37,077 nt of DNA from Faucicola sp041855445 (lineage in GTDB: Bacteria; Pseudomonadota; Gammaproteobacteria; Pseudomonadales; Moraxellaceae), in assembly GCA_041855445.1 (NCBI GenBank), contig JBHAEG010000001.1:1-37077 (forward strand). The letters are read 5' to 3'. Position 1 is the stretch's first letter. Every line of letters begins with the position of its first letter. A program made the position numbers and the translations under genes. Below, piece by piece: positions 8,564-17,251 of this stretch. The notes below the pieces were generated by a model. That model was not told where the DNA came from. It was given only the letters and a program-made list of their open reading frames with translations, and did no database searches.

Positions 8564-9109
8564 ATGCCCTATTGCCTACAATGTGGACACTTGGCGGAAA
8601 AACGCATTCCAGAAGGGGATAATCGTCCACGTATCGTTTGCCCAAATTGTCATTATATTCATTATGAAAATCCAAAACTTATTTGTGGTTGCGTATTAGT
8701 ACACGAAGATAAAGTCTTATTGTGTCGGCGAGCGATAGAGCCTCGTTATGGTTATTGGACGTTACCTGCAGGCTTTATGGAAATCGGTGAAACGATGGCT
8801 CAAGGTGGCAATCGTGAATGTTGGGAAGAGGCATTTGCTGAAGGTGAAAATTTACAATTATATTGTTTATATGATATTCCAGAGCTTGGGCAAGTGCATG
8901 TCATGTTTATTGGGCAATTAAAAGATGGCACATTTCAAGCCAGTGAAGAAAGTTTAGAATGTGCTTTATTTGGTGAAGATGACATTCCTTGGCAAGATTT
9001 GGCATTTGAAAATATTATTCATACATTAAAATTTTATTTTGCTGACCGAAAAAATCAACACTTTCCTATTCATCAGCTAACATTACATAAAAAACCGCCT
9101 TTTCATTAA
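8564..9109 (+). CDS. NUDIX hydrolase with N-terminal zinc ribbon
   Basis: The N-terminus carries a four-Cys zinc ribbon (CLQC near residues 4-7 and CPNC near 29-32), followed by a NUDIX domain with the complete box GFMEIGETMAQGGNRECWEE. This zinc-ribbon plus NUDIX arrangement is that of the NudC-related group, which acts on NAD(H), ADP-ribose or FAD-like substrates. At 181 residues it is shorter than E. coli NudC and lacks its N-terminal domain, so I do not assign the NudC name or substrate. AAGGAAA precedes the ATG. The next gene, a protease, starts 35 bases downstream and may be co-transcribed. Confidence 0.88.
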   Translation: MPYCLQCGHLAEKRIPEGDNRPRIVCPNCHYIHYENPKLICGCVLVHEDKVLLCRRAIEPRYGYWTLPAGFMEIGETMAQGGNRECWEEAFAEGENLQLYCLYDIPELGQVHVMFIGQLKDGTFQASEESLECALFGEDDIPWQDLAFENIIHTLKFYFADRKNQHFPIHQLTLHKKPPFH

Positions 9110-9144
9110 GCATTTTATCTAAGGTAATTTTTGGGAAAATAACG

Positions 9145-10707
9145 ATGATAAGCATGAATAAAAAAATTTTGCAAAGTGGTATTGTGTTATTAATATTTTC
9201 TATTATTTCAAATAGTTATGCTCATGAACATGTTTATTTAGAACAACAAAATTCGTCAAATTCATGGACAAATCATTTGGCAAATTTAGATAGTCAAGAT
9301 GGTTTAATTGATAGACAACAAAGCCTACAAATAGGCGAATGGGCATTACGCCAATTAAATAGCAGTACAGACATATTACATGACCCATGGCTACAAGAAA
9401 GCCTACAATCAATCGTTTGGCAATTAAATGCAGTCGCTCGTCAAGATGCCCCGTTGGCTTTGACCATCATTAATGATAAACAAATCAATGCGTTTGCTGT
9501 ACCAGCTGGATTGATAGGATTAAATATTGGTTTGATTGATAAAGCCCGTAGTTTAGATGAAGTGGCAAGCGTGATTGCTCATGAAATCGCCCATGTTAGC
9601 CAACGTCACTATCAACATCGCAACAATGAAAAAAATAAACTGTTACTGATGCAATTAGGAGGATTGTTAGCAGGTATTGCTGTGGCAAGTTCAGACGGTG
9701 AAGCTGGTACGGCAGTGATGATGGGAACACAGGCAATGAGTGCAAACACAAGTGCATCTTTTAGTCGTGGTCAAGAACGAGAAGCTGACCGCATTGGTAT
9801 GCAAATTATGGCTGAGGCAGGCTATGACGTGAATGCAATGCCAAGTTTTTTTGCTTTAATGAACCAACAAACTCAAACAAATAGTAAAAGCTTTATCCCA
9901 AGTTTTGTATTAAGCCACCCATTGACGGCTGAACGTTTAAGTGAGTCACGACAACGGGCGACAAATTACCCAAAGCAAAACAAGCATTTACAAATCAATC
10001 AAGACACCATTAATCATCGCCAGCAACTTTTTGACCAAATGCAATGGTGGGGGCGATATGTGGCGGGCTTGGCAAATAAAACTGAATTAATTCAAGCGAG
10101 TAAAACCAGCCGAGGTGCAAAACTTGCACTTGCGATGCAACTGATTGACGAACGCCAATTTAGCCAAGCTCGTAAAACTTTACAACCTTTTGATAATGAA
10201 ATTCAAAATTTAACTAATCCTTTAGCGGTAATTGTTTGGGCAAAACTTGAACATCGTCAAGGTAATTCACAACAAGCGATTGCAAAATTAAAAAATCTGC
10301 AAGAAATTTTACCAGAAAGACGAGATGTTCGACTATATTTGGCAGATATGTATCTAGCACAGCATCAAAGCACAGATGCTCAAACAGTATTACGATTATT
10401 ACAGCCACTATCTCGACAAAATCCAAGAGATGTTCAAGTGTGGCAACGATTACAACAAGCCAGCCAAATTTTAGCAAAATCTAGCGAAGGTAAAAGCAAA
10501 ATATTACATGAAATCAATGTATTGCGTTATCGTGCTTATGTTGAATTTTGGCAAAATGATTTAAAAACTGCTATCACATCATTAACCCAAGCAAAAAAAC
10601 TTGCTGAAAGTTTAGTCCAATATCAACAATCCAATACAGCACTGCTCGCTGTCATTCAGCAACAAATTGACCAAATTCAGCAAGCAAATGCATTTAAGCC
10701 TTCTTAG
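9145..10707 (+). CDS. bepA: Periplasmic M48 metalloprotease with TPR domain, BepA-like
   Basis: Zinc protease/chaperone of outer-membrane quality control (BepA, formerly YfgC, acts on LptD and BamA assembly). The signal peptide covers about residues 1-26. The gluzincin motif HEIAH is at residues 146-150, and the third zinc ligand Glu is about 213 in EREADRIG. From about residue 300 to the end the helical, Gln-rich region (repeated ALAMQL...A, WAKLEHRQGN) fits tetratricopeptide repeats. Length, 520 residues, is near BepA's 487. The start is ATG 9145 with GGGAAA 6-8 bases upstream; ATG 9154 is an alternative. The stop lies two bases from the stop of the convergent yqeY. Confidence 0.88.
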   Translation: MISMNKKILQSGIVLLIFSIISNSYAHEHVYLEQQNSSNSWTNHLANLDSQDGLIDRQQSLQIGEWALRQLNSSTDILHDPWLQESLQSIVWQLNAVARQDAPLALTIINDKQINAFAVPAGLIGLNIGLIDKARSLDEVASVIAHEIAHVSQRHYQHRNNEKNKLLLMQLGGLLAGIAVASSDGEAGTAVMMGTQAMSANTSASFSRGQEREADRIGMQIMAEAGYDVNAMPSFFALMNQQTQTNSKSFIPSFVLSHPLTAERLSESRQRATNYPKQNKHLQINQDTINHRQQLFDQMQWWGRYVAGLANKTELIQASKTSRGAKLALAMQLIDERQFSQARKTLQPFDNEIQNLTNPLAVIVWAKLEHRQGNSQQAIAKLKNLQEILPERRDVRLYLADMYLAQHQSTDAQTVLRLLQPLSRQNPRDVQVWQRLQQASQILAKSSEGKSKILHEINVLRYRAYVEFWQNDLKTAITSLTQAKKLAESLVQYQQSNTALLAVIQQQIDQIQQANAFKPS

Positions 10708-10709
10708 AT

Positions 10710-11156
10710 TTAAACTAAACGAGCCTTGACCAGTTTAGAAATTAAAGCAGGGTCAGCTCGTCCTGCGGTTTGAACTTTTAACGCATTCATGACATTACCC
10801 ATGTCACGCATGGAGGTCGCACCTTGTTTACTAATTTCTGCATCAACCAAAGCTAAAATTTCTGTTTCAGTCATTGATTGTGGTAAAAACTCATCGATAA
10901 TATTAATTTCAAATTGTTCTTTTTCTGCTAAATCTTCTCGCCCATTTGCTCGAAAAATTGCTAACGCTTCTTGACGTTGTTTTACTTGTTTTTGTAAAAT
11001 TTTTAATGTTTCAGCATCATCAAGGGTGATTTGTTTGTCGATTTCAACTTGTTTAATCACTGCTTGCACATTACGCAATACTTTTACTTTATCCATTTCA
11101 CGGGCTTTCATCGCCGTTTTAACTGCTTCAGTGATGGTTTGTTTTAATTCGCTCAT
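10710..11156 (-). CDS. yqeY: GatB/YqeY domain protein
   Basis: The 148-residue protein matches stand-alone YqeY: ITEAVKTAMKAREMDKVKVLR at the start, then the FLPQSMTETEI segment and a C-terminal GRADPALISKLVKARL. The fold equals the tRNA-binding tail domain of the GatB subunit of the tRNA-dependent amidotransferase, but the biochemical role of stand-alone YqeY is not settled. It follows rpsU, as commonly seen in proteobacteria, with a terminator-like hairpin between them. The usual third gene, dnaG, is not next to it here. Confidence 0.92.
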   Translation of the reverse strand: MSELKQTITEAVKTAMKAREMDKVKVLRNVQAVIKQVEIDKQITLDDAETLKILQKQVKQRQEALAIFRANGREDLAEKEQFEINIIDEFLPQSMTETEILALVDAEISKQGATSMRDMGNVMNALKVQTAGRADPALISKLVKARLV

Positions 11157-11177
11157 TGATTTTTCCTGATTTTATCA

Positions 11178-11208
11178 AATAAAAAAGCCACTTATCATAA
11201 GCGGCTTT
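11178..11208 (-). terminator. Terminator/attenuator between rpsU and yqeY
   Basis: On the minus strand AAAGCCGCTT, a 5-base loop and AAGTGGCTTT form a 10-bp stem with one G-U pair, followed by TTTATTTG. It lies after rpsU and 20-odd bases before the yqeY start, so it probably ends most rpsU transcripts and lets a fraction continue into yqeY. Confidence 0.82.
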
Positions 11209-11261
11209 CATCATCTTACTAGCTGAATTTTAGATATATGATAATCTAAATTTAGTAAAAA

Positions 11262-11477
11262 TTAGTAAGGACGGGTGGTGCGGATAGTGTCACGAGATAG
11301 TTTCTTTTTATAACGTTTTACCGCAGCCGCTTTCTTACGTTTACGTTCTTGAGTTGGTTTTTCATAAAATTCGTGTTTGCGTACATCGGCTAATACACCT
11401 GCTTTTTCACAAGCACGTTTAAAACGACGGATAGCAATATCTACTGGTTCGTTTTCTTTTACCTTAACTGACGGCAT
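11262..11477 (-). CDS. rpsU: 30S ribosomal protein bS21
   Basis: The 71-residue basic protein is full length. FKRACEKAG and the RKHEFYEKPTQERKRKKAAAVKRY core are diagnostic of bS21, the small-subunit protein near the anti-Shine-Dalgarno end of 16S rRNA. The C-terminal RTTRPY is close to the form I recall from Acinetobacter, which supports a Moraxellaceae origin. A strong AAGGAG lies 6 bases before the ATG, and a good promoter lies about 120 bases upstream. Confidence 0.97.
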   Translation of the reverse strand: MPSVKVKENEPVDIAIRRFKRACEKAGVLADVRKHEFYEKPTQERKRKKAAAVKRYKKKLSRDTIRTTRPY

Positions 11478-11601
11478 GAAGACTCCTTATGTCTTAAATA
11501 TTTGATTGGGCAAGGAAACATTAATTTGGCTGTATCATTTATTATTAGTCACATCTACCCATGACGTGACATCAGCTCAAATTAGAATAAAACAGCGGAC
11601 A

Positions 11602-11630
11602 AATATAGCAAAGAACAATTTTAAAGTCAA
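11602..11630 (-). promoter_or_regulatory. Sigma-70 promoter of rpsU
   Basis: Read on the minus strand: TTGACT (11630-11625), 17 bases, TATATT (11607-11602). Transcription should start near 11595, giving a leader of roughly 118 bases before the rpsU ATG. That is long enough for autoregulatory structure, though I see no clear hairpin in it. Confidence 0.75.
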
Positions 11631-11685
11631 ATAACTTTTTTTATCATTGGAAACGCATTTATTGGCTGATAGATAGACAAGATAA

Positions 11686-11694
11686 TGCTATAAT
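11686..11694 (+). promoter_or_regulatory. Extended -10 promoter of the cytochrome c5 gene
   Basis: TGC followed directly by a perfect TATAAT (11689-11694) is an extended -10 element. No convincing -35 lies 16-18 bases upstream (CTGATA at 11666-11671 is poor), which is normal for this promoter class. The leader would be about 70 bases. Confidence 0.6.
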
Positions 11695-11773
11695 GGTGAA
11701 AAACTATAGCCACAACCATACGTTAAACGTCTTGTAGCTAATTTGGTGAAGAACCACATAGAGGAATATGTTT

Positions 11774-12364
11774 ATGGCATTGTTACAAAATAAATCAACG
11801 CTTTTGATTGCAAGTCTAGTGATGACAATGAGTTTAGGAATGACTGCGTGTAGTAGTCCACAAAATCCTAAACCAACTGAAGAAATCGCCGCTGACCAAG
11901 GAGCTATTGCAAAAGCAAACAATCCAGCGCCAGTTGCAAAAGAGCCAGCCACCCCTATTGAAAAACTTGGTGCAACCCCTGCCACAACTGCAACCACCAC
12001 AGACAGTACAGCGACTACACCAGCAACTGACGCAACTACTGATAAGCCCGCTGAAGAGCCAAAAGCAGATACTGCAACTGCAGAAAAACCTGCTGAAACA
12101 GCAAAAGCATCAGGTGATGCAGGTGAAAAATTATATGCATCTGTATGTAAAGCGTGTCATGATACAGGTTTGTTAAATTCACCAAAATTAGGGGATAAAG
12201 CTGCATGGAAAGACCGTATTGCTCAAGGTAAAGACACATTATACAAACATTCAATTGAAGGCTTCCAAGGTAAAGGAGGTGTCATGCCACCAAAAGGCGG
12301 AAGTTCAGCACCTGACGAAGAAGTAAAAGCTGCTGTTGATTACATGGTGTCAAAAGCAAGTTAA
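11774..12364 (+). CDS. Cytochrome c5-type lipoprotein (monohaem c-type cytochrome)
   Basis: Envelope electron carrier. The signal ends in the lipobox MTAC (Cys about 26), so the protein is membrane-anchored. It is followed by nearly 90 residues rich in Ala, Pro and Thr, a flexible tether, and then a cytochrome domain with one haem site, CKACH (Cys 125, Cys 128, His 129). The methionine ligand lies in GVMPPKGG, a motif typical of cytochrome c5. A start at ATG 11774, 8 bases from GAGGA, is better spaced than ATG 11768. The partner is unknown; by family it could donate electrons to a terminal oxidase. Monocistronic, with its own promoter and terminator. Confidence 0.9.
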   Translation: MALLQNKSTLLIASLVMTMSLGMTACSSPQNPKPTEEIAADQGAIAKANNPAPVAKEPATPIEKLGATPATTATTTDSTATTPATDATTDKPAEEPKADTATAEKPAETAKASGDAGEKLYASVCKACHDTGLLNSPKLGDKAAWKDRIAQGKDTLYKHSIEGFQGKGGVMPPKGGSSAPDEEVKAAVDYMVSKAS

Positions 12365-12388
12365 TTTTTTCATTGAGCGAATATTGAT

Positions 12389-12417
12389 AAGCCAGAGAAA
12401 TATTATCTGGCTTTTTT
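12389..12417 (+). terminator. Rho-independent terminator after the cytochrome gene
   Basis: AAGCCAGA and TCTGGCTT form an 8-bp stem with a 9-base loop, and the stem runs into six T residues. It is 25 bases after the cytochrome stop. Its T run touches the stop codon of the convergent small gene at 12416. Confidence 0.85.
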
Positions 12418-12637
12418 ATGCAAATTCATCGGTTGGAAATAAGATTGAGAATGTTAAGCTAAATCCTGTAATCAGTAAGAATATGGAAACTGGCAAAATA
12501 AATATGGATAATCGAGAGCATTTTTGTTTGATAACAGCTTCGTGACTAAATAGCGAAATTGCTAATAAAATCAAACTTATTACTAACGTTAAAATACCCA
12601 CGCCCAGACTAAAAAATCCCAAATAATTCATAACCAT
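12416..12637 (-). CDS. Small two-helix membrane protein of unknown function
   Basis: The 73-residue frame encodes two clear hydrophobic segments, about residues 7-29 and 43-66, joined by a charged loop (SHEAVIKQKCSR). This pattern is unlikely by chance and supports a real inner-membrane protein. However, no good Shine-Dalgarno precedes either ATG (12637 or 12631). It lies between the convergent cytochrome gene and uvrA, which is on the same strand, so it could be read through from uvrA. I recognise no family. Confidence 0.5.
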   Translation of the reverse strand: MVMNYLGFFSLGVGILTLVISLILLAISLFSHEAVIKQKCSRLSIFILPVSIFLLITGFSLTFSILFPTDEFA

Positions 12638-12725
12638 TAATCAGTTCAAAATAAAATTTAGTTTAGTTTAACATAATCTATCATAAAAACTAAAACTTTC
12701 ATGATTTGAATATGATAAAGGAATT

Positions 12726-15596
12726 TTATTTTATTTGTAAAATATCTTTTAAAAATCGACCTGTATGTGATTTTTCCACTTGTGCAACCTGTTCAGGTGT
12801 ACCTGTTGCAATAATTTCACCACCACCGCTTCCCCCTTCAGGGCCCAAATCAACAATCCAGTCGGCAGTTTTTATCACATCTAAATTATGTTCAATCACT
12901 ACAATCGTATTGCCTCTATCTCGCAAGGTATGCAAAATATCTAATAACTTAGCAATATCATGAAAATGTAGGCCTGTGGTTGGCTCGTCTAAAATATACA
13001 AGGTTTGCCCTGTATCTCGTTTTGATAATTCTTTGGCAAGTTTTACCCGTTGGGCTTCCCCACCTGATAAAGTTGGAGCGGATTGTCCAAGTTTAATATA
13101 GCCAAGACCTACGTCATTTAATGCTTGTAATCGCCGATAAATCGCAGGAATGGCTTCAAAAAATTTGCTGGCATCTTCTACCGTCATGGCTAATACATCA
13201 GCGATGGTTTTACCTTTATAATGAATTTCTAGGGTTTCACGATTGTAACGTTTTCCATGGCAGGCATCACATGGTACATACATATCTGGCAAAAAGTGCA
13301 TTTCAACTTTAATCAGACCATCACCTTGACAGGTTTCACAACGTCCACCTTTTACATTAAAGCTAAATCGCCCTGATTGATAGCCTCGAGCTTTAGCCTC
13401 TGGTACTTGGGCAAATAATTCACGAATGGGGGTAAATACACCTGTATAGGTAGCAGGATTTGAGCGAGGCGTGCGACCAATTGGACTTTGGTCAATATCA
13501 ACCATTTTATCTAAATATTCAAGTCCTGTAATGCTATCAAATTTTTCAGCAGTTAATGTGGTAGCATTGTTGAGTTTTGTTGCAGATAATGGCATTAAAG
13601 TACGATTAATCAATGTTGATTTGCCAGAGCCTGATACGCCAGTAACACACGTCATCACGCCAATTGGTAGCGTTAAATCAACTTTTTTTAAGTTATTGCC
13701 CGTTGCTCCTTTAAGTTCTATCATTAATGGCACAGTTTTTTTTCTTTTGCCCTGAACGATTTCTTTGGTTTTGGCGGTGTGCCGAATTTTAGGGATAGCA
13801 ATGGCTTTTTTTCCTGATAAATATTGCCCTGTTAATGATGCGTCAGTATTGGCGATATCTTGAGCAGTACCTTGTGCAATGACATGACCACCATGCACGC
13901 CAGCTCCTACGCCAATATCAATAATATGGTCAGCTTGACGAATAGCATCTTCATCATGTTCTACAACTAATACGGTATTTCCTAAATCCCGTAAACGGGT
14001 CAGTGTTTTTAATAAACGGTCATTATCTCGTTGATGTAGACCGATTGACGGTTCATCTAGTACATACATGACCCCCATGAGTCCTGCCCCGATTTGACTT
14101 GCCAGCCGAATTCGTTGAGCTTCACCGCCTGATAATGTTTCAGCAGAACGAGCTAATGTTAAATAGTCTAAACCTACACTCACTAAAAAGCTCAAACGTT
14201 CATTAATTTCTTTAAAAATTTTATCGGCGATTTCGCCTTTATGCCCACCCATTTTTAATTGAGCATAATATTGACTTGCCTCACCAATGGATAATTGAAT
14301 AATGTCACCAATCGTTTTACCATCAACTTGTACATGACGAGCAATATCGTTTAATCTAGCACCATGACAGACATTACAAGTTGTTTCTGATAAAAATTTT
14401 GCTAATTCTTCTCGCACTAAATTGCTTTGCGTATTGCGATAACGCCGTTCCATATAGGGTAAAATACCTTCAAATGGCACTGTTTTTGTCGATTTTCTAC
14501 CTCGTTCATCAATAAAATTAAAAGTCATGACTTCTTCACCTGAGCCATGCAAAATAATATTGTGAAATTTTTTATCAAGCTGTTGCCAAGGTGTATCCAT
14601 ATCAATCATGTAATGTTGGCAAACGGTGGTCAATAAATTAAAATAATAGGCATGACGCTTATCCCAACCTTGAATTGCTCCTTGATTAAGCGATTTTTCC
14701 GCATCATAAATAAATTTATCTGCACTAAAATATTGACATTTTCCCAAGCCATCGCAGGCAGGACATGCTCCCGATGGATTGTTAAAGCTAAATAATTTTG
14801 GTTCAAGTTCGGCAACAGCTCGGTCACAAATAGGACAACTATGTTTTGCAGATAAAATCTGGTCAGATTTTTCCCCATTCATAAAATGTAGCAAGGCAAT
14901 ATCATTGCCTAAGCGTAAAGCTGTTTCTAAACTTTCTGCCACTCGATTACCCAAATCATGACGCACTTTAAAACGGTCAATCACCACTTCAATCGTATGT
15001 TTTTTATTTTTTTCTAAGGTTGGTAATTCTTCACTATCATATACAACGCCATCAATGCGAAATCGAATAAAACCTTGTCCAATTAATTGTTCTAAGAGTG
15101 CAATATGCTCACCTTTTCGCTCACGCACCACAGGTGCTAAAATCGCTAATCGAGTATCAACAGGTAATGCCATAATATCATCAACCATTTGTGAAATAGT
15201 TTGAGCGGTCATGGGTTGATGATGTTCTGGGCAATATGGCGTGCCGACTCTGGCATATAATAAACGTAAATAATCGTAAATTTCGGTAATCGTGCCAACA
15301 GTTGAACGGGGATTGTGATTAGTGGATTTTTGTTCGATAGCGATAGCAGGCGATAAACCTTCGATACTATCAACGTCAGGCTTTTCCATTTGTGATAAAA
15401 ATTGCCGAGCATAGGCGGATAAACTTTCAACATAACGGCGTTGCCCTTCAGCATATAGGGTATCAAATGCCAATGAAGATTTGCCCGAGCCTGATAATCC
15501 TGTGATGACAACTAATTTATCTCGAGGGATATCAAGGTCAATATTTTTTAAGTTATGCGTTCTTGCTCCACGGATTTTAATGCTGTCATGTGTCAT
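12726..15596 (-). CDS. uvrA: UvrABC excinuclease subunit A
   Basis: DNA-damage recognition ATPase of nucleotide excision repair. Full length (956 residues) with two ABC halves: Walker A GLSGSGKSS (33-41) and GVSGSGKST, two LSGGEAQR signatures, and two DEPS/DEPT Walker B regions. The zinc-binding CPIC...CPAC and CETC...CDAC motifs are present. The start is ATG 15596 (MTHDSIKIRGART), matching the usual UvrA N-terminus; an in-frame TTG at 15614 would add six unlikely residues. No strong ribosome site is visible. It is divergent from the YajR-like MFS gene, with ssb beyond, an order I associate with Moraxellaceae and pseudomonads. Confidence 0.98.
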   Translation of the reverse strand: MTHDSIKIRGARTHNLKNIDLDIPRDKLVVITGLSGSGKSSLAFDTLYAEGQRRYVESLSAYARQFLSQMEKPDVDSIEGLSPAIAIEQKSTNHNPRSTVGTITEIYDYLRLLYARVGTPYCPEHHQPMTAQTISQMVDDIMALPVDTRLAILAPVVRERKGEHIALLEQLIGQGFIRFRIDGVVYDSEELPTLEKNKKHTIEVVIDRFKVRHDLGNRVAESLETALRLGNDIALLHFMNGEKSDQILSAKHSCPICDRAVAELEPKLFSFNNPSGACPACDGLGKCQYFSADKFIYDAEKSLNQGAIQGWDKRHAYYFNLLTTVCQHYMIDMDTPWQQLDKKFHNIILHGSGEEVMTFNFIDERGRKSTKTVPFEGILPYMERRYRNTQSNLVREELAKFLSETTCNVCHGARLNDIARHVQVDGKTIGDIIQLSIGEASQYYAQLKMGGHKGEIADKIFKEINERLSFLVSVGLDYLTLARSAETLSGGEAQRIRLASQIGAGLMGVMYVLDEPSIGLHQRDNDRLLKTLTRLRDLGNTVLVVEHDEDAIRQADHIIDIGVGAGVHGGHVIAQGTAQDIANTDASLTGQYLSGKKAIAIPKIRHTAKTKEIVQGKRKKTVPLMIELKGATGNNLKKVDLTLPIGVMTCVTGVSGSGKSTLINRTLMPLSATKLNNATTLTAEKFDSITGLEYLDKMVDIDQSPIGRTPRSNPATYTGVFTPIRELFAQVPEAKARGYQSGRFSFNVKGGRCETCQGDGLIKVEMHFLPDMYVPCDACHGKRYNRETLEIHYKGKTIADVLAMTVEDASKFFEAIPAIYRRLQALNDVGLGYIKLGQSAPTLSGGEAQRVKLAKELSKRDTGQTLYILDEPTTGLHFHDIAKLLDILHTLRDRGNTIVVIEHNLDVIKTADWIVDLGPEGGSGGGEIIATGTPEQVAQVEKSHTGRFLKDILQIK

Positions 15597-15690
15597 AATA
15601 CTATTCTTTTGCAAAAATTATATTTAATAACATGGGGAGGCTTTTGTCAGTTTCAAGGTTTTTACCTTTCCTAATGAGTCGTATTAAGCA

Positions 15691-15741
15691 TATAATAGTT
15701 TTCTCATTTTGAGGATAATTGTGCAGGTTAGCGATAAATGA
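15691..15741 (+). promoter_or_regulatory. Leader of the MFS gene: -10 box and possible six-codon minicistron
   Basis: TATAAT (15691-15696) is followed by GAGGA (15711-15715) placed 5 bases before GTG 15721. That GTG opens a six-codon frame ending in TGA at 15739-15741, which overlaps the ATG of the MFS gene (15738) as ATGA. This layout would couple MFS translation to a tiny upstream frame. The -35 region is poor and the idea is inferred from spacing only. Confidence 0.35.
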
Positions 15742-17120
15742 CAAGAAAAAGTTCGATGAATTCTATAGAAAAACGGGCGATTGCTGGCGTGGGCGGTATT
15801 TTTGCATTGCGTATGTTAGGCTTGTTTATGATTATTCCTGTATTTTCGGTATATGGTCATAATTATACCCATGCAACCCCGTTTTTAATTGGGCTTGCAG
15901 TAGGGATTTATGGACTTGGGCAAGCGGTGTTTCAAATTCCAATGAGTTTGATGGCTGATAAATTACCAAGAAAACCGATTATTTTGGCGGGGCTGTTGAT
16001 ATTTGCGGTTGGTAGTGTGATTTCGGCGGTTGCGACAGATATTTATCAGGTGATTATTGGACGATTATTAGCGGGTAGTGGGGCAGTGTCGGCGGTGTTA
16101 ATGGCGTTGCTGGCAGATGTCACTCGAGAGCAAAATCGCACGAAGGCGATGGCAACGATGGGTTTAACGATTGCAACAACTATTATGTTGGCGTTTGCGA
16201 TAGGTCCATTATTGGTAGGTAACTTAGGGATTTCTGGATTATTTTGGCTAACGGCTGGTTTTGCGGTATTGGCAATGGGCGTGTTAGTAGTTATTCCTAC
16301 GCCCATTCGTATGGTAAAGCATAATTTAGCCGATAAATCTGTGATGCGTCAATTGGCTGATGTGTTAAGAATTGGTGATATTAATCGATTACATCTTGGT
16401 ATTTTTGCTTTACATTTGACCATGACGGCAATTTTTGTGATTTTGCCAAGTCAATTGATATCAGCAATGGATTTATCTATTCGTCAGCAAGGTATGGTAT
16501 ATTTGGCATTATTGTTTGTTGGTTTTGGTTTAGCAATTCCTTTTATTATTATCGCTGAAAAACGTAAAAAAATGCGTCAAGTATTTTTATTAGGGTTGGC
16601 GGTGATTGTGCTTGGCTTGGCTTCATTGATTATTACTTATCAATATGGTATTGGCTTAATTATTGGATTATTATTGTATTTCTTTGGCTTTAATGTGTTA
16701 GAAGCAACCATTCCATCTTGGATTTCTAAAAAAGCACCTGTTGCGAATAAAGCCACTGCTATGGGTATTAATTCATCAAGTCAATTTTTTGGGGCATTTT
16801 TAGGCGGTGCAGTTGGTGGTGTGTTATTGACCCAATCGCCTGATGGGGCGTGGGCGATTTTGGCAGGCACAATGTTAATTTCACTACTGTTAATTTTGCC
16901 AATTAAACAACCACCTTATTTAACAAGCAATACAATTAGTATTCCTGATGGTGTTGATGTCAATGATTGGTCAAAACAGGTCATGGCATTGGCAGGTATT
17001 GATGAATTAGTGGTCATTGCCAAAGATAAAATTGCATATGTGAAAATTAACAAAAGTGAAATTACTGATAAAACACGACATCAATTGTCACAATTAACCA
17101 ATCAGCCACTGGATATTTGA
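15738..17120 (+). CDS. MFS transporter, YajR-like, with C-terminal cytoplasmic domain
   Basis: A proton-coupled membrane transporter, probably an exporter, with 12 predicted helices over residues 15-395. The MFS motif A is LMADKLPRKP between helices 2 and 3, and the motif C-like region TIATTIMLAFAIGPLL is in helix 5. After helix 12 a soluble tail of about 60 residues (DGVDVNDWSKQ...VVIAKDKIAYVKI) resembles the small ferredoxin-like YAM domain of E. coli YajR. The substrate is unknown. The start is uncertain: ATG 15738 overlaps a minicistron stop, and ATG 15756 (MNSIEKRAIAG) is also plausible. It lies between uvrA and ssb. Confidence 0.88.
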   Translation: MTRKSSMNSIEKRAIAGVGGIFALRMLGLFMIIPVFSVYGHNYTHATPFLIGLAVGIYGLGQAVFQIPMSLMADKLPRKPIILAGLLIFAVGSVISAVATDIYQVIIGRLLAGSGAVSAVLMALLADVTREQNRTKAMATMGLTIATTIMLAFAIGPLLVGNLGISGLFWLTAGFAVLAMGVLVVIPTPIRMVKHNLADKSVMRQLADVLRIGDINRLHLGIFALHLTMTAIFVILPSQLISAMDLSIRQQGMVYLALLFVGFGLAIPFIIIAEKRKKMRQVFLLGLAVIVLGLASLIITYQYGIGLIIGLLLYFFGFNVLEATIPSWISKKAPVANKATAMGINSSSQFFGAFLGGAVGGVLLTQSPDGAWAILAGTMLISLLLILPIKQPPYLTSNTISIPDGVDVNDWSKQVMALAGIDELVVIAKDKIAYVKINKSEITDKTRHQLSQLTNQPLDI

Positions 17121-17168
17121 TAATAAATTGGTTAAAGTAACCACAATTACACAGAATTTGGTTAATAT

Positions 17169-17206
17169 TTGTCACATAAACCTAATAACAATATATTATT
17201 GTTATT
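17169..17206 (+). promoter_or_regulatory. Promoter of ssb with a palindrome across the -10
   Basis: TTGTCA (17169-17174), 17 bases, TATATT (17192-17197). A perfect inverted repeat, AATAACAATA (17184-17193), TAT, TATTGTTATT (17197-17206), covers the -10. A second overlapping repeat, GTTATT (17201-17206) and AATAAC (17212-17217), could form an alternative structure. The site looks like an operator and does not match the E. coli LexA consensus. Confidence 0.6.
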
Positions 17207-17251
17207 GTTAAAATAACACTGATATTAGCATTCATTTTAAGGATACATTAT

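Noticed and set aside
12336..12545. A 69-codon plus-strand frame after the cytochrome gene
   Set aside because: It starts inside the cytochrome gene, crosses its terminator and lies opposite the better-supported membrane protein frame.
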